Assembly: GCA_944384655.1 (NCBI GenBank)
Contig: CALWUF010000051.1
Coordinates: 1-33,798, forward strand
Reading direction: 5' to 3'
Origin: an uncultured Butyricicoccus sp.
GTDB lineage: Bacteria; Bacillota; Clostridia; Oscillospirales; Butyricicoccaceae
Length of the DNA stretch: 33,798 nt
The translations under genes and the position numbers were made by a program. Of this stretch, positions 25,549-33,343 are shown piece after piece. The notes under the pieces were generated by a model. The model did not search any database. It was not told where the DNA came from and saw nothing but the letters and a program-made list of their open reading frames with translations. Every line of letters begins with the position of its first letter. Position 1 is the stretch's first letter.

Positions 25549-26547
25549 CTATCGTTTCTTTCTGCCCAACATCCACGGGAACCATCGGTTGATGATCTCC
25601 GCCGGAATGATCAGAATCAATGACATAACAAATGCGATCATAATGGCAAGCAAACTTGACAGCAATGGGTTTGCAAGAATCATAGAATACAGTGCACCTG
25701 CATATTTTTCTAAAACTTTTTCAATGACCGCATATACCTTTCCATGGAATGCAAAATAGACCAATGTATTTGCACCTACGAAATTGATGTAGCGATTGCT
25801 CTTCAACACCTTACACAACGAAATAACCGCAACAATCCCCAACAGGTTTCTCGCATATTGGACGAATACAATCCCCCATCCCATCGGGTCAGGGATATAT
25901 GCCACAATCAAATATGCAATCCAAACAACACATCGATTGATTAAGGTGTTTTTATCATCAAACCATTTTTCAGCATACTGTTTGAAATAATAGCCAAGCA
26001 CCATCCAGAGCATCGCTTGAAACATGTATTCTATATGCCATGGCAATGCATTATTTCCCCAGGGAAATAAATCCTCTGGAACAACCCGTGTATACATCAC
26101 AGAAACAATGGATAATAAAATAGATATGCCGATTGCTTTTCGCGGCTGATTCCAATGAATCACAAAATAAAACGGAATAAACGCTACAAACAAAGCCGCA
26201 ACAAACCAAATGCCATCTCCGCATCCGCGAATTTGAAGAAAGTTAAAAAGCAATTCCCTGGGGGTATCTCGTTCCCCTTTCAACGTCACAACAGCGGAAA
26301 GTAAGATGTTGAAATTGCTGAAAATCAGCCATGGAACAAATAAACCTCTGATTTTTTTGATAAGATGTTCTTTAAAACGCTTCGGCTGTGTATACACATA
26401 TCCAGAGAGGAAGAAAAAAACAACGAGAAAAAACGGTCCATAAAATTTATGTAAGCCTTCAGAACCGCTCTGCAAATGTGATAACAGGACACACATAATG
26501 CAGATATATTTTCCAATATCTACCCATTCAACTCTTTTTTCCATCAT
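25549..26547 (-). CDS. Acyltransferase family 3 membrane protein (O-acetyltransferase)
   Basis: The 332-aa membrane protein has about ten helices and the family start RVEWVDIGKYICIMCVLLSHL, in which the conserved His is near residue 23. FFFLSGYVY, FVPWLIFSNFN and WFVAALFVAFIPFYF are further Acyl_transf_3 landmarks. Such proteins move acetyl or other acyl groups from the cytoplasm onto sugars on or across the membrane. It most likely O-acetylates the polysaccharide made by this locus. The ATG at 26547 is reached from GGTGATAAAC within the end of the rhamnosyltransferase gene, so expression is coupled. Confidence 0.88.
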   Translation of the reverse strand: MMEKRVEWVDIGKYICIMCVLLSHLQSGSEGLHKFYGPFFLVVFFFLSGYVYTQPKRFKEHLIKKIRGLFVPWLIFSNFNILLSAVVTLKGERDTPRELLFNFLQIRGCGDGIWFVAALFVAFIPFYFVIHWNQPRKAIGISILLSIVSVMYTRVVPEDLFPWGNNALPWHIEYMFQAMLWMVLGYYFKQYAEKWFDDKNTLINRCVVWIAYLIVAYIPDPMGWGIVFVQYARNLLGIVAVISLCKVLKSNRYINFVGANTLVYFAFHGKVYAVIEKVLEKYAGALYSMILANPLLSSLLAIMIAFVMSLILIIPAEIINRWFPWMLGRKKR

Positions 26548-26552
26548 GTTTA

Positions 26553-27713
26553 TCACCGAATTTCCGAGAAGACCTCGGCATATCTGGAAGCAATAAAATC
26601 CCAGCTATATGCTGAGGCAATTCTCTTTCTTGCTTTTTGGGCATATGCAGCAACTTCCTGCTTACTGAGTTCATCCGCCCGGTCAATCAATGCCGCCAAA
26701 TTCCCCTTCTTTTTATTCCAATAAATCGCCGCATCCTGCGCAACTTCCCTGTTAAAGCCAACGCCCAGCAACAAATTCAAGTCTGTACATCCGAGCGCTT
26801 CCAGCAAACTCGGATTTGTGCCGCCCACTTCATGCCCGTGAAAATAACCATATGCATTTTCCCGGATTTTCATCAGCAATTCCTGATCATAGACGGTACC
26901 GACAAACTTGATTCTGGGATCTGCCTGAAAATGCAGCTTTTTTTCCAACTGCTCTAAAAACACTTGATTCGCTGTGGTAATAATGGCAAAATCCTTTTTG
27001 CTGTTTGATTTCATAAACTCTCGGATCATGGTTTCAAAATTATTCTCTGGGACAAAACGACCGACCACCAGATAATAGTTTTTGCACGTCAGGTCCTTCT
27101 GCTCATACCAATCGAGCAATTTGGGATCATCATCAGCCAAATTACTTTTTCTATTTTCGGCACCATATGCAATAAATGTCGTATTGGGCTGATATTTGTC
27201 ATACGTGTTGTGAATATATGCTTCAATATTCCTGCTGTCGCAGATGAGCAAATCTGAATGTTTTACCATCATCCCTTCGGATATCTTCCAGTATTTCCGA
27301 ACAGGTGCACTCCATTTTGCCCTCATCCACTCATGTCCATCCGGATTTACATACACAACGCCACCCAAAGCATGGATTTTCTTATAGAAATGCGCAGCAA
27401 ATGGACCAATCCGACAGGCAAGGATATAGACAACGGGGTGTTCAATATGATTGTTTTTGATGTATGTACAACACGCATTCAACGCCGCCACATCATAATA
27501 AATTGCCTGTGCCGGTCCGATATCGGGGACTTTTATTTGAAAGCACCGTGCATTGTGATATTCAAACTCCCCTGGCTCTGTACTCTTGCAGGCGACATGA
27601 TAGGTAAATTCAGAATTATTTTGATGATATTCTGTCAGCTTGTCCACAAAGGTTTCATAGCCGCCATATGACCCTGGTATTCCTTTAGAACCGACAATAA
27701 ATACATGCTGCAT
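26553..27713 (-). CDS. Rhamnosyltransferase (DUF1972/GT4, CpsT/RgpA-like)
   Basis: This 386-aa enzyme begins MQHVFIVGSKGIPGSYGGYETFVDKL, the diagnostic start of the DUF1972 rhamnosyltransferase group (beta-1,4-rhamnosyltransferase CpsT, RgpA). VYILACRIGPF, VNPDGHEWMRAKW, VGRFVPENNFETMI and the donor-site YFHGHEVGGTNPSLLEALGC follow in order. It should transfer L-rhamnose from dTDP-L-rhamnose to the growing lipid-linked unit. The four dTDP-rhamnose genes lie directly upstream (23-base gap), which supports the donor assignment. The ATG at 27713 with GGAG 7 bases upstream is chosen over an extended frame to 27770 that overlaps rfbC. Confidence 0.92.
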   Translation of the reverse strand: MQHVFIVGSKGIPGSYGGYETFVDKLTEYHQNNSEFTYHVACKSTEPGEFEYHNARCFQIKVPDIGPAQAIYYDVAALNACCTYIKNNHIEHPVVYILACRIGPFAAHFYKKIHALGGVVYVNPDGHEWMRAKWSAPVRKYWKISEGMMVKHSDLLICDSRNIEAYIHNTYDKYQPNTTFIAYGAENRKSNLADDDPKLLDWYEQKDLTCKNYYLVVGRFVPENNFETMIREFMKSNSKKDFAIITTANQVFLEQLEKKLHFQADPRIKFVGTVYDQELLMKIRENAYGYFHGHEVGGTNPSLLEALGCTDLNLLLGVGFNREVAQDAAIYWNKKKGNLAALIDRADELSKQEVAAYAQKARKRIASAYSWDFIASRYAEVFSEIR

Positions 27714-27736
27714 GGTATTTCTCCGCAAATTGACCG

Positions 27737-28339
27737 TTAAAACTGAAAGGTATCGTGCAATCCCAACCACTTCTGATCTTTATCACTCAACTTCAATGCT
27801 GTACCATCTTCCAAATGATATCCTGCGGCCAATGCACTCCCAGTATATTCGCCGACCAATTGTGGCCAGGTAATTCCAATTTCCGGATCATTCCACGCAA
27901 GACCGCCTTCATCTTCCGGACGATAGAAATCTGTCACTTTATAGCAAAATTCCGCTGTATCTGATAATACAAGAAAACCATGTGCAAAGCCTTGTGAAAT
28001 ATAAAACTGTTTTTTATTTTCTTCCGTCAGCTCGATGCCATACCATCTGCCATACGTTTCACTGTCCGAACGAAGATCAACTGCCACATCAAATACAGCG
28101 CCTTTGATGACGCGCACCAGTTTTCCCTGTGGATATTGTTTTTGAAAATGCAGCCCACGAAGAACTCCCTTTGTAGATAGACTTTGATTGTCCTGGACAA
28201 AGGTCATATCCAATCCGGCTTCATGCATATCCTTCTGGTTATACGTTTCCATAAAATAGCCGCGGCTATCTCCATGTACGGTAGGCTCAATGATATATAA
28301 TCCTTCAATCGGACATTTTGTTACTTGAATCTGACCCAT
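27737..28339 (-). CDS. rfbC: dTDP-4-dehydrorhamnose 3,5-epimerase
   Basis: RmlC/RfbC is the third enzyme of dTDP-L-rhamnose synthesis. The 200-aa cupin protein has DSRGYFMETYNQ, the catalytic His64 in GVLRGLHFQ, VFDVAVDLR, FYISQGFAHGFLVLSDTAEFCYKVTDFY with the conserved Tyr, and GLAWNDPEIGITWP. All are standard. The ATG at 28339, with AGGGGG upstream, lies 35 bases inside the 3' end of rfbD, indicating coupled translation. It is the last of the four adjacent rhamnose genes in the order A-B-D-C. Confidence 0.95.
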   Translation of the reverse strand: MGQIQVTKCPIEGLYIIEPTVHGDSRGYFMETYNQKDMHEAGLDMTFVQDNQSLSTKGVLRGLHFQKQYPQGKLVRVIKGAVFDVAVDLRSDSETYGRWYGIELTEENKKQFYISQGFAHGFLVLSDTAEFCYKVTDFYRPEDEGGLAWNDPEIGITWPQLVGEYTGSALAAGYHLEDGTALKLSDKDQKWLGLHDTFQF

Positions 28340-29273
28340 ATGTATCCCCCTGTTCTTGCAATGATTTATATGATGTTAAATATCTGTTCAATGCGTCCTG
28401 CCAAGTCGGAAGCGGTTCAAATCCCGCCTCCACCAGCTTTTTTTTATCCAATCTGCTGTTAAATGGACGCACAGCCTTGGATAATCCATATTCTTCTGTT
28501 GTCACCGGAATCACTTCCGTTTTCAGCCCTGCCTGTCTGTAAATTTCCCGTGTAAAATCATACCAGCTAATATATCCGCCTTCATTGGTTGCATGATAAT
28601 ATCCATACTTATCGGTTTCATTCATATCGATGAGCAGACGCGCAAGGTCATGGGTATATGTTGGCGTTCCGATCTGGTCATTGACCACACGCACAGCCTC
28701 ATGTGTTTTTCCAACTCGAAGCATTGTCTGAATAAAATTCTTGCCGTTGATGCCAAATACCCAGGCAATACGCACAATAAAATACTTTTCCAGTGTAGCA
28801 CGTACTGCCAGTTCACCTTGCAGTTTGGTCTGTCCATATACGTTTAGCGGATTATAATCTGTACAATCTGGCTGCCATGGCTTTGTACCCTGTCCATCAA
28901 AAACATAATCGGTGCTGATGTAGGTCATTTTACAACCAAGTTTTTTGCAGACATTCGCAATGTTCTGTGTACCATCGGCATTGATGGCACGGACCATCTC
29001 AATCTTATCATCGTCCTCCGCCAAATCTACAGCCGTCCATGCCGCACAATGGATCACTGCATCCGGTTTGATTTCTTCTATGATCTTCTCAACAGCCTGC
29101 GCATCTGTGATATCCAGTGAAACATAGGGCATGGTAGTGACAGGCGTACCATCCATGATCCCGTTGTATTCCGGGGCGATATCACTGCCTACCCCTTCAT
29201 GTCCTCGTTTGACCAGTTCGTTCATGACATCATATCCAAGCTGCCCACCGACACCGGTTATAAAAAATTTCAT
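28305..29273 (-). CDS. rfbD: dTDP-4-dehydrorhamnose reductase
   Basis: RmlD/RfbD reduces dTDP-4-keto-L-rhamnose to dTDP-L-rhamnose with NAD(P)H. The 322-aa SDR shows GVGGQLGYDV at the N-terminus, CAAWTAVDLAEDD, YISTDYVFDGQG, the Tyr/Lys pair in NVYGQTKLQGE and RIAWVFGINGKNF. An insertion around residues 33-57 and a C-terminal tail of about 20 residues make it somewhat longer than the usual 280-300 aa; both are common in Clostridia. The tail overlaps the rfbC start. GGGAGG lies 7 bases before the ATG. Confidence 0.95.
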   Translation of the reverse strand: MKFFITGVGGQLGYDVMNELVKRGHEGVGSDIAPEYNGIMDGTPVTTMPYVSLDITDAQAVEKIIEEIKPDAVIHCAAWTAVDLAEDDDKIEMVRAINADGTQNIANVCKKLGCKMTYISTDYVFDGQGTKPWQPDCTDYNPLNVYGQTKLQGELAVRATLEKYFIVRIAWVFGINGKNFIQTMLRVGKTHEAVRVVNDQIGTPTYTHDLARLLIDMNETDKYGYYHATNEGGYISWYDFTREIYRQAGLKTEVIPVTTEEYGLSKAVRPFNSRLDKKKLVEAGFEPLPTWQDALNRYLTSYKSLQEQGDTYGSDSSNKMSD

Positions 29274-29289
29274 TCAACTGCCTCCCCCA

Positions 29290-30309
29290 TCAGCGGTTCC
29301 CATATATTTTTGCATAGTACTCCTGATATTCGCCGGAAATGATATCCTCCCACCACGCGCGATTATCCAGATACCATTGAATGGTCTTCTTGATACCATC
29401 TGCAAATGTTGTCTCAGGAAACCATCCCAATTCATTGAAAATCTTTGTCGGGTCGATGGCATATCTCATATCATGACCCTTGCGGTCGGCAACATAAGTA
29501 ATCAAGGATTCTGACTTTCCCAGATGTTTACAAATCAGCTTGACAATATCTATATTTCTCATCTCATTGTGTCCGCCGATGTTATAGATATCACCCACAT
29601 GTCCCTTATGAAGAATCAAATCAATTGCTCTGCAATGATCTTCTACATACAGCCAATCGCGGACATTCAATCCCTTGCCATAAACAGGCAACGGTTTATC
29701 ATTCAAAGCATTGACAATCATCAATGGAATCAGTTTTTCAGGGAACTGATATGGACCGTAATTGTTTGAACAGCGGCTGATGGTGACAGGCAGATCATAC
29801 GTGCGGTGATATGCCAAGGTCAGTAAGTCGGCAGACGCCTTGGAAGACGAATATGGGCTGCTTGTACGAATAGGCGTTTCCTCGGTAAAGAGCAGATCCG
29901 GACGATCCAAGGGCAGATCACCATATACCTCATCCGTGGATACCTGATGATATCGCCTGATGCCGTACCTCCGGCAAGCATCCATCAATGTCGCCGTACC
30001 GATGATGTTGGTATGTAAAAAAATATCTGGCTGGTCAATGGAACGATCCACATGGCTTTCTGCTGCGAAATTGACAACAATATCCGGATGTTCTTGCTCA
30101 AACAGTTGGTATACTGCATCCCGGTCACAAATATCCGCTTTCACAAAACGAAAGTTGGGATGATCCATCACCTGTTTTAGAGTAGACAAATTTCCGGCGT
30201 ATGTCAACCGATCCAAACAAATCACGCGATAATTTGAATACTTGCCCAACATATAGAAGATAAAATTGCTTCCGATAAATCCAGCGCCACCAGTAACAAT
30301 GATAGTCAT
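29290..30309 (-). CDS. rfbB: dTDP-glucose 4,6-dehydratase
   Basis: RmlB/RfbB converts dTDP-glucose to the 4-keto-6-deoxy sugar. The 339-aa extended SDR carries the NAD-binding GGAGFIGSNF (7-16), AAESHVDRSI (82-91), the catalytic TDE at 125-127 in VSTDEVYGD and YSSSK (153-157). NNYGPYQFPEKLIP and NVRDWLYVEDH follow as in all family members. The frame is open to 30387, but the ATG at 30309 begins at the conserved MTIIVTGGAG. It follows rfbA after 37 bases. Confidence 0.95.
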   Translation of the reverse strand: MTIIVTGGAGFIGSNFIFYMLGKYSNYRVICLDRLTYAGNLSTLKQVMDHPNFRFVKADICDRDAVYQLFEQEHPDIVVNFAAESHVDRSIDQPDIFLHTNIIGTATLMDACRRYGIRRYHQVSTDEVYGDLPLDRPDLLFTEETPIRTSSPYSSSKASADLLTLAYHRTYDLPVTISRCSNNYGPYQFPEKLIPLMIVNALNDKPLPVYGKGLNVRDWLYVEDHCRAIDLILHKGHVGDIYNIGGHNEMRNIDIVKLICKHLGKSESLITYVADRKGHDMRYAIDPTKIFNELGWFPETTFADGIKKTIQWYLDNRAWWEDIISGEYQEYYAKIYGNR

Positions 30310-30346
30310 ACAGCAATGGTTTCCTTTCCTTAAAACATATCTGTTT

Positions 30347-31246
30347 TTATCCGTGCAGAGCATCCATATACTTGCCGTCCAGCACATCTTTTAAGTATTG
30401 TCCATATTCATTCTTTTTCAACGTCTCATAGACTGCGAGCACAGCGTTCCGATCAATCCAACCATTCAGATAAGCGATTTCTTCCAGACAGGCAATCTTG
30501 CGATGTTGATGTGTTTCCACTGTCCTGACAAAATTAGTCGCGTCTACCAAGCTTTCATGCGTCCCGGTATCCAGCCAGGTAAATCCCTGTCCAAGCAATT
30601 CCACATTCAATTCTCCCCGCTCCAGATACATACGGTTCAAATCCGTGATTTCCAGCTCACCACGTGCGGACGGCTTCAACAACTTTGCATATTCAAGGAC
30701 GCGATTATCATAAAAATACAAACCTGTCACACAATAATTACTTTTTGGTTTTTGAGGTTTTTCTTCAATGGAAATCACAGAACCGTCCGCATCAAATTCT
30801 ACAATGCCAAATCGTTCCGGATCATCGACATAATAACCAAATATTGTCGCACCCTTGCCATGTTCCGCATTTTCTACAGCAGTTCTGAGACGTTCCTTCA
30901 ACCCATGCCCGGCAAAAATATTATCTCCTAACACCATGGCAACCGTATCATCGCCGACAAATTCTGCACCAATGATAAAAGCCTGTGCCAAACCATCCGG
31001 TGAAGGTTGGAGGGCATAGGTCAAATTCACGCCAAATTGACTGCCATTGCCCAAAAGATTCTGAAATCTCGGCGTATCCTGCGGTGTAGAAATAATGAGA
31101 ATATCGCGGATTCCTGCATTCATCAAAACTGACAATGGATAATAAATCATTGGGTTATCATAAATCGGAAGCAATTGCTTTGATGTTACTTTTGTAAGCG
31201 GATATAGTCTGGTTCCAGAACCTCCCGCTAAAATGATACCTTTCAT
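30347..31246 (-). CDS. rfbA: Glucose-1-phosphate thymidylyltransferase
   Basis: RmlA/RfbA makes dTDP-glucose from dTTP and glucose-1-phosphate, the first step toward dTDP-L-rhamnose. The 299-aa product has the nucleotidyltransferase signature [11 protein letters not shown] (8-18), [42 protein letters not shown] and [21 protein letters not shown]; length and C-terminus are normal. The ATG at 31246 has GAGGGG upstream. A terminator hairpin (31283-31314) lies between it and the preceding phosphoglycosyl transferase gene, so it may start a separate or attenuated transcript; a TATAAT at 31264-31269 lies just upstream without a good -35 box. Confidence 0.96.
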   Translation of the reverse strand: MKGIILAGGSGTRLYPLTKVTSKQLLPIYDNPMIYYPLSVLMNAGIRDILIISTPQDTPRFQNLLGNGSQFGVNLTYALQPSPDGLAQAFIIGAEFVGDDTVAMVLGDNIFAGHGLKERLRTAVENAEHGKGATIFGYYVDDPERFGIVEFDADGSVISIEEKPQKPKSNYCVTGLYFYDNRVLEYAKLLKPSARGELEITDLNRMYLERGELNVELLGQGFTWLDTGTHESLVDATNFVRTVETHQHRKIACLEEIAYLNGWIDRNAVLAVYETLKKNEYGQYLKDVLDGKYMDALHG

Positions 31247-31282
31247 TGTATCCCCTCATTTATATTATAAAAAATATTCCGC

Positions 31283-31314
31283 AAAAAAGCGGATAGATTT
31301 GCATCCATCCGCTT
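31283..31314 (-). terminator. Internal terminator/attenuator within the polysaccharide locus
   Basis: On the minus strand AAGCGGAT pairs perfectly with ATCCGCTT (8 bp, 12-base loop) and is followed by six T residues. It sits between the phosphoglycosyl transferase gene and rfbA in the direction of transcription, so it should lower read-through into the rhamnose and transferase genes. Confidence 0.8.
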
Positions 31315-31380
31315 CATCTCTTATGCACGCAAACAACCAAGAACATCCAGTTATGTTTTTATATCTTCGTATTCGACCCA

Positions 31381-32076
31381 TTATTCGCCTTCTCCACGAA
31401 ATAAAACACCAAATGTTTGAAGTATAATTTTCCAATCCACCCAAAAACTGCGTTCCTGTATGTACCGAATATCCATATCGATCCAGTCCTCAAACGAGAT
31501 GTCATTTCTTCGCGGCTGAACCTGCCAATAACAAGTCAATCCCGGCTGGACATACAAACGTTGACGCTGATATTCATTATACTGCTCTACCTCTCGTGGA
31601 AGCGCCGGTCTGGGACCGACAATACTCATGTCCCCTTTAAAAATGTTCCAAAGCTGCGGCAATTCATCTATACTTGTTTTCCGAATAAATCGTCCAATCC
31701 TCGTAATACGCGGATCATCTTTCATTTTAAATGCTGGACCATCCATTTCATTCTTTTCAAGCAATGCACCCAATTTATCTTCTGCATTCACACACATACT
31801 GCGAAATTTATAGAATTTGAACGGTTTGCCATCTCTGCCGCAGCGAATCTGCATAAAAATCGGACTTCCATGCGGATCATCAATATAAATGATTGCCGCA
31901 ATCATCAGCATGATAGGAAAAAGAAGAATCAAAGCCATTCCGGAAAATATAACATCCTGTCCTCTTCGAAGTATCCAATATCTCCTCTTGGCAAACAACA
32001 ATTCATCTCGATCAAGATGTACCTGCCTGCTATTTCTCTGCTTTGAATTCATTACCGTCATCTGTGCCGATACCAT
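31381..32076 (-). CDS. Initiating undecaprenyl-phosphate sugar phosphotransferase (polyprenol PGT)
   Basis: This 231-aa monotopic phosphoglycosyl transferase starts repeat-unit synthesis by moving a sugar-1-phosphate to undecaprenyl phosphate. It has one membrane-entry helix (IFSGMALILLFPIMLMIAAIIYI, about 42-65), then IRCGRDGKPFKFYKFRSM, the catalytic Asp-Glu pair in TSIDELPQLWNIFKGDMSIVGPRPA and QPGLTCYWQVQPR. The N-terminal multi-helix domain of WbaP-type enzymes is absent, so it is a minimal PglC/CpsE C-terminal type. The first sugar (glucose or galactose phosphate are common) is not determined. An AGGAG-type site precedes the ATG at 32076, and a TATAAT at 32121-32126 might belong to a weak promoter. 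Confidence 0.93.
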   Translation of the reverse strand: MVSAQMTVMNSKQRNSRQVHLDRDELLFAKRRYWILRRGQDVIFSGMALILLFPIMLMIAAIIYIDDPHGSPIFMQIRCGRDGKPFKFYKFRSMCVNAEDKLGALLEKNEMDGPAFKMKDDPRITRIGRFIRKTSIDELPQLWNIFKGDMSIVGPRPALPREVEQYNEYQRQRLYVQPGLTCYWQVQPRRNDISFEDWIDMDIRYIQERSFWVDWKIILQTFGVLFRGEGE

Positions 32077-32177
32077 GTGACTCTCTCCTCATAAACGCCA
32101 AAACTGTATGACATCCATTTATTATACACTGCTTTCAATAAAATACAGCCGTTGTTATCTCAGGTTAAATTTTTGTA

Positions 32178-33062
32178 TCAATGATATATACTTGCGATCT
32201 GTTCATTGATTTCCGAAATCCGTTCATCTGCATTTTGTGTTTGAGTGACAGTTTGTCCATGAATCATGTCATCCAATCCCTGAAAAGCAATTGTGGTGTT
32301 GTCCAACAAGTTATGCAATGCCGTTTCCGTATACCGCACGCGCGCAGGATCTGATGAATCCCAGCTTACCCGAATCTCTAATGCACAGTTGCTTTCGCTC
32401 TCTGATACGCTGGTTTGAACATTTGAATCATTGTATCCAAATAATTCAACGATGTTTATATCTCCCACTGTTTTTGCCGTCTGCTGTCCATGGCAAAGAA
32501 CCGTCTCAAATCCAAGCGTTTTCAACATCTGCGCATCCGTTTCACTGCAATTCCCCGAAGTCAAATAATATACGGTTGGTGTTGTCGAAACGCGGTTGCT
32601 CAATGCAGCCAAATAATTTTCAATATTGGTCTGCCATTGGGCATTGTCGGCATCCCGTTCGAGAGAAACAGCACAAGTCCATCCACGATCCATCAATGTG
32701 GAAAAATCCTGTGTTGAAATATAATCAGTATCTCCCGGTAATTTCCCATTTTCCAATACCAAAATACCGGTATCAACTGTGTTACTTACAATTGGATAAA
32801 TTTCAGTATAAAATGCCTCATTCGGAGAAAGAAAACACAAAACAGCTCTCGTTGTCTCAGACGTCTGCGATGCCGGTTCCTGCTGCGCTTGTCCTTTCTC
32901 ATTTTCCAATTGAGCTTTTTCATTGATCAGTTTTTGAATTTCTGCATTATCTTGCTTTAACTGCTGAGATGCCATCTCCTGATGATATCCCTGCCAGCAA
33001 TCCATTGCATATAGACCTGCTGCAAGAATTATGCAACCCAAAATCCAAAAAACCTTCCGCAT
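32178..33062 (-). CDS. Membrane-anchored coiled-coil protein with a degenerate NodB-like domain
   Basis: The 294-aa protein has an N-terminal membrane helix (VFWILGCIILAAGLYAM), a short coiled coil (HQEMASQQLKQDNAEIQKLINEKAQLENEKG, about 27-57), a Gln/Ser/Thr linker and an extracellular domain. The pattern of that domain (GILVLENGKLPGDTDYISTQDFSTLMDRGWTCAVSLER, then TPTVYYLTSGNCSETDAQMLKTLGFETVLCHG) resembles a NodB/polysaccharide deacetylase fold. The catalytic motifs are missing: TFDD reads LSPN and the HxxxH zinc site is absent. I therefore think it is a non-catalytic relative that may bind the polymer or organise the assembly complex. Homology itself is by pattern only. It starts one base after the stop of the CpsB remnant and precedes the initiating transferase gene. 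Confidence 0.65.
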   Translation of the reverse strand: MRKVFWILGCIILAAGLYAMDCWQGYHQEMASQQLKQDNAEIQKLINEKAQLENEKGQAQQEPASQTSETTRAVLCFLSPNEAFYTEIYPIVSNTVDTGILVLENGKLPGDTDYISTQDFSTLMDRGWTCAVSLERDADNAQWQTNIENYLAALSNRVSTTPTVYYLTSGNCSETDAQMLKTLGFETVLCHGQQTAKTVGDINIVELFGYNDSNVQTSVSESESNCALEIRVSWDSSDPARVRYTETALHNLLDNTTIAFQGLDDMIHGQTVTQTQNADERISEINEQIASIYH

Positions 33063-33063
33063 T

Positions 33064-33279
33064 TTATATATCCTCTCTCAACAATAATGCTCCCAATTCA
33101 TCGATCTGATCCAAACACTGCCGACCCAACTTTTTCTCTAAGACAGTCCGACCCGCCAACAAATTCTGTGATCTGCTCGTGAGATTATGACAATCCGATC
33201 CAAGCAAATGCGCCTGTCCGCTTTTAAACAGCTTGATCGGTTGCCGGCTTTGCCTCCAATGCAGCAGACATTTGTGTTG
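33064..33279 (-). pseudogene. Remnant of a CpsB/CapC-type PHP tyrosine phosphatase (3' end only)
   Basis: On the minus strand a frame of about 71 codons, bounded upstream by an in-frame TAG (33280-33282), reads LLHWRQSRQPIKLFKSGQAH, then LLGSDCHNLTSRSQNL, VLEKKLG and LDQIDELGALLL before TAA at 33064-33066. This is the C-terminal part of CpsB-type manganese-dependent phosphatases, including the SDCHN metal-binding segment. About 180 residues that should precede it, including the N-terminal DIHSH motif, are missing: only about 65 bases separate the stop from the kinase gene and none of the frames restores them. No start codon with a ribosome binding site is present. CpsB normally dephosphorylates the BY-kinase encoded just upstream. 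Confidence 0.75.
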
Positions 33280-33343
33280 CTATCGGCATAGAAATGCGGC
33301 GTCGCGACAATTACTGAAAGTCATCAACAACTTCCATTATGGA

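Noticed and set aside
31264..31292. Independent promoter for rfbA
   Set aside because: There is a TATAAT at 31264-31269 on minus, but the -35 position falls in the terminator stem (CCGCTT with 17-base spacing) and does not match consensus; left as a possibility only.
31417..32046. Plus-strand open frame of 209 codons
   Set aside because: It is fully antisense to the phosphoglycosyl transferase, whose catalytic motifs are complete.
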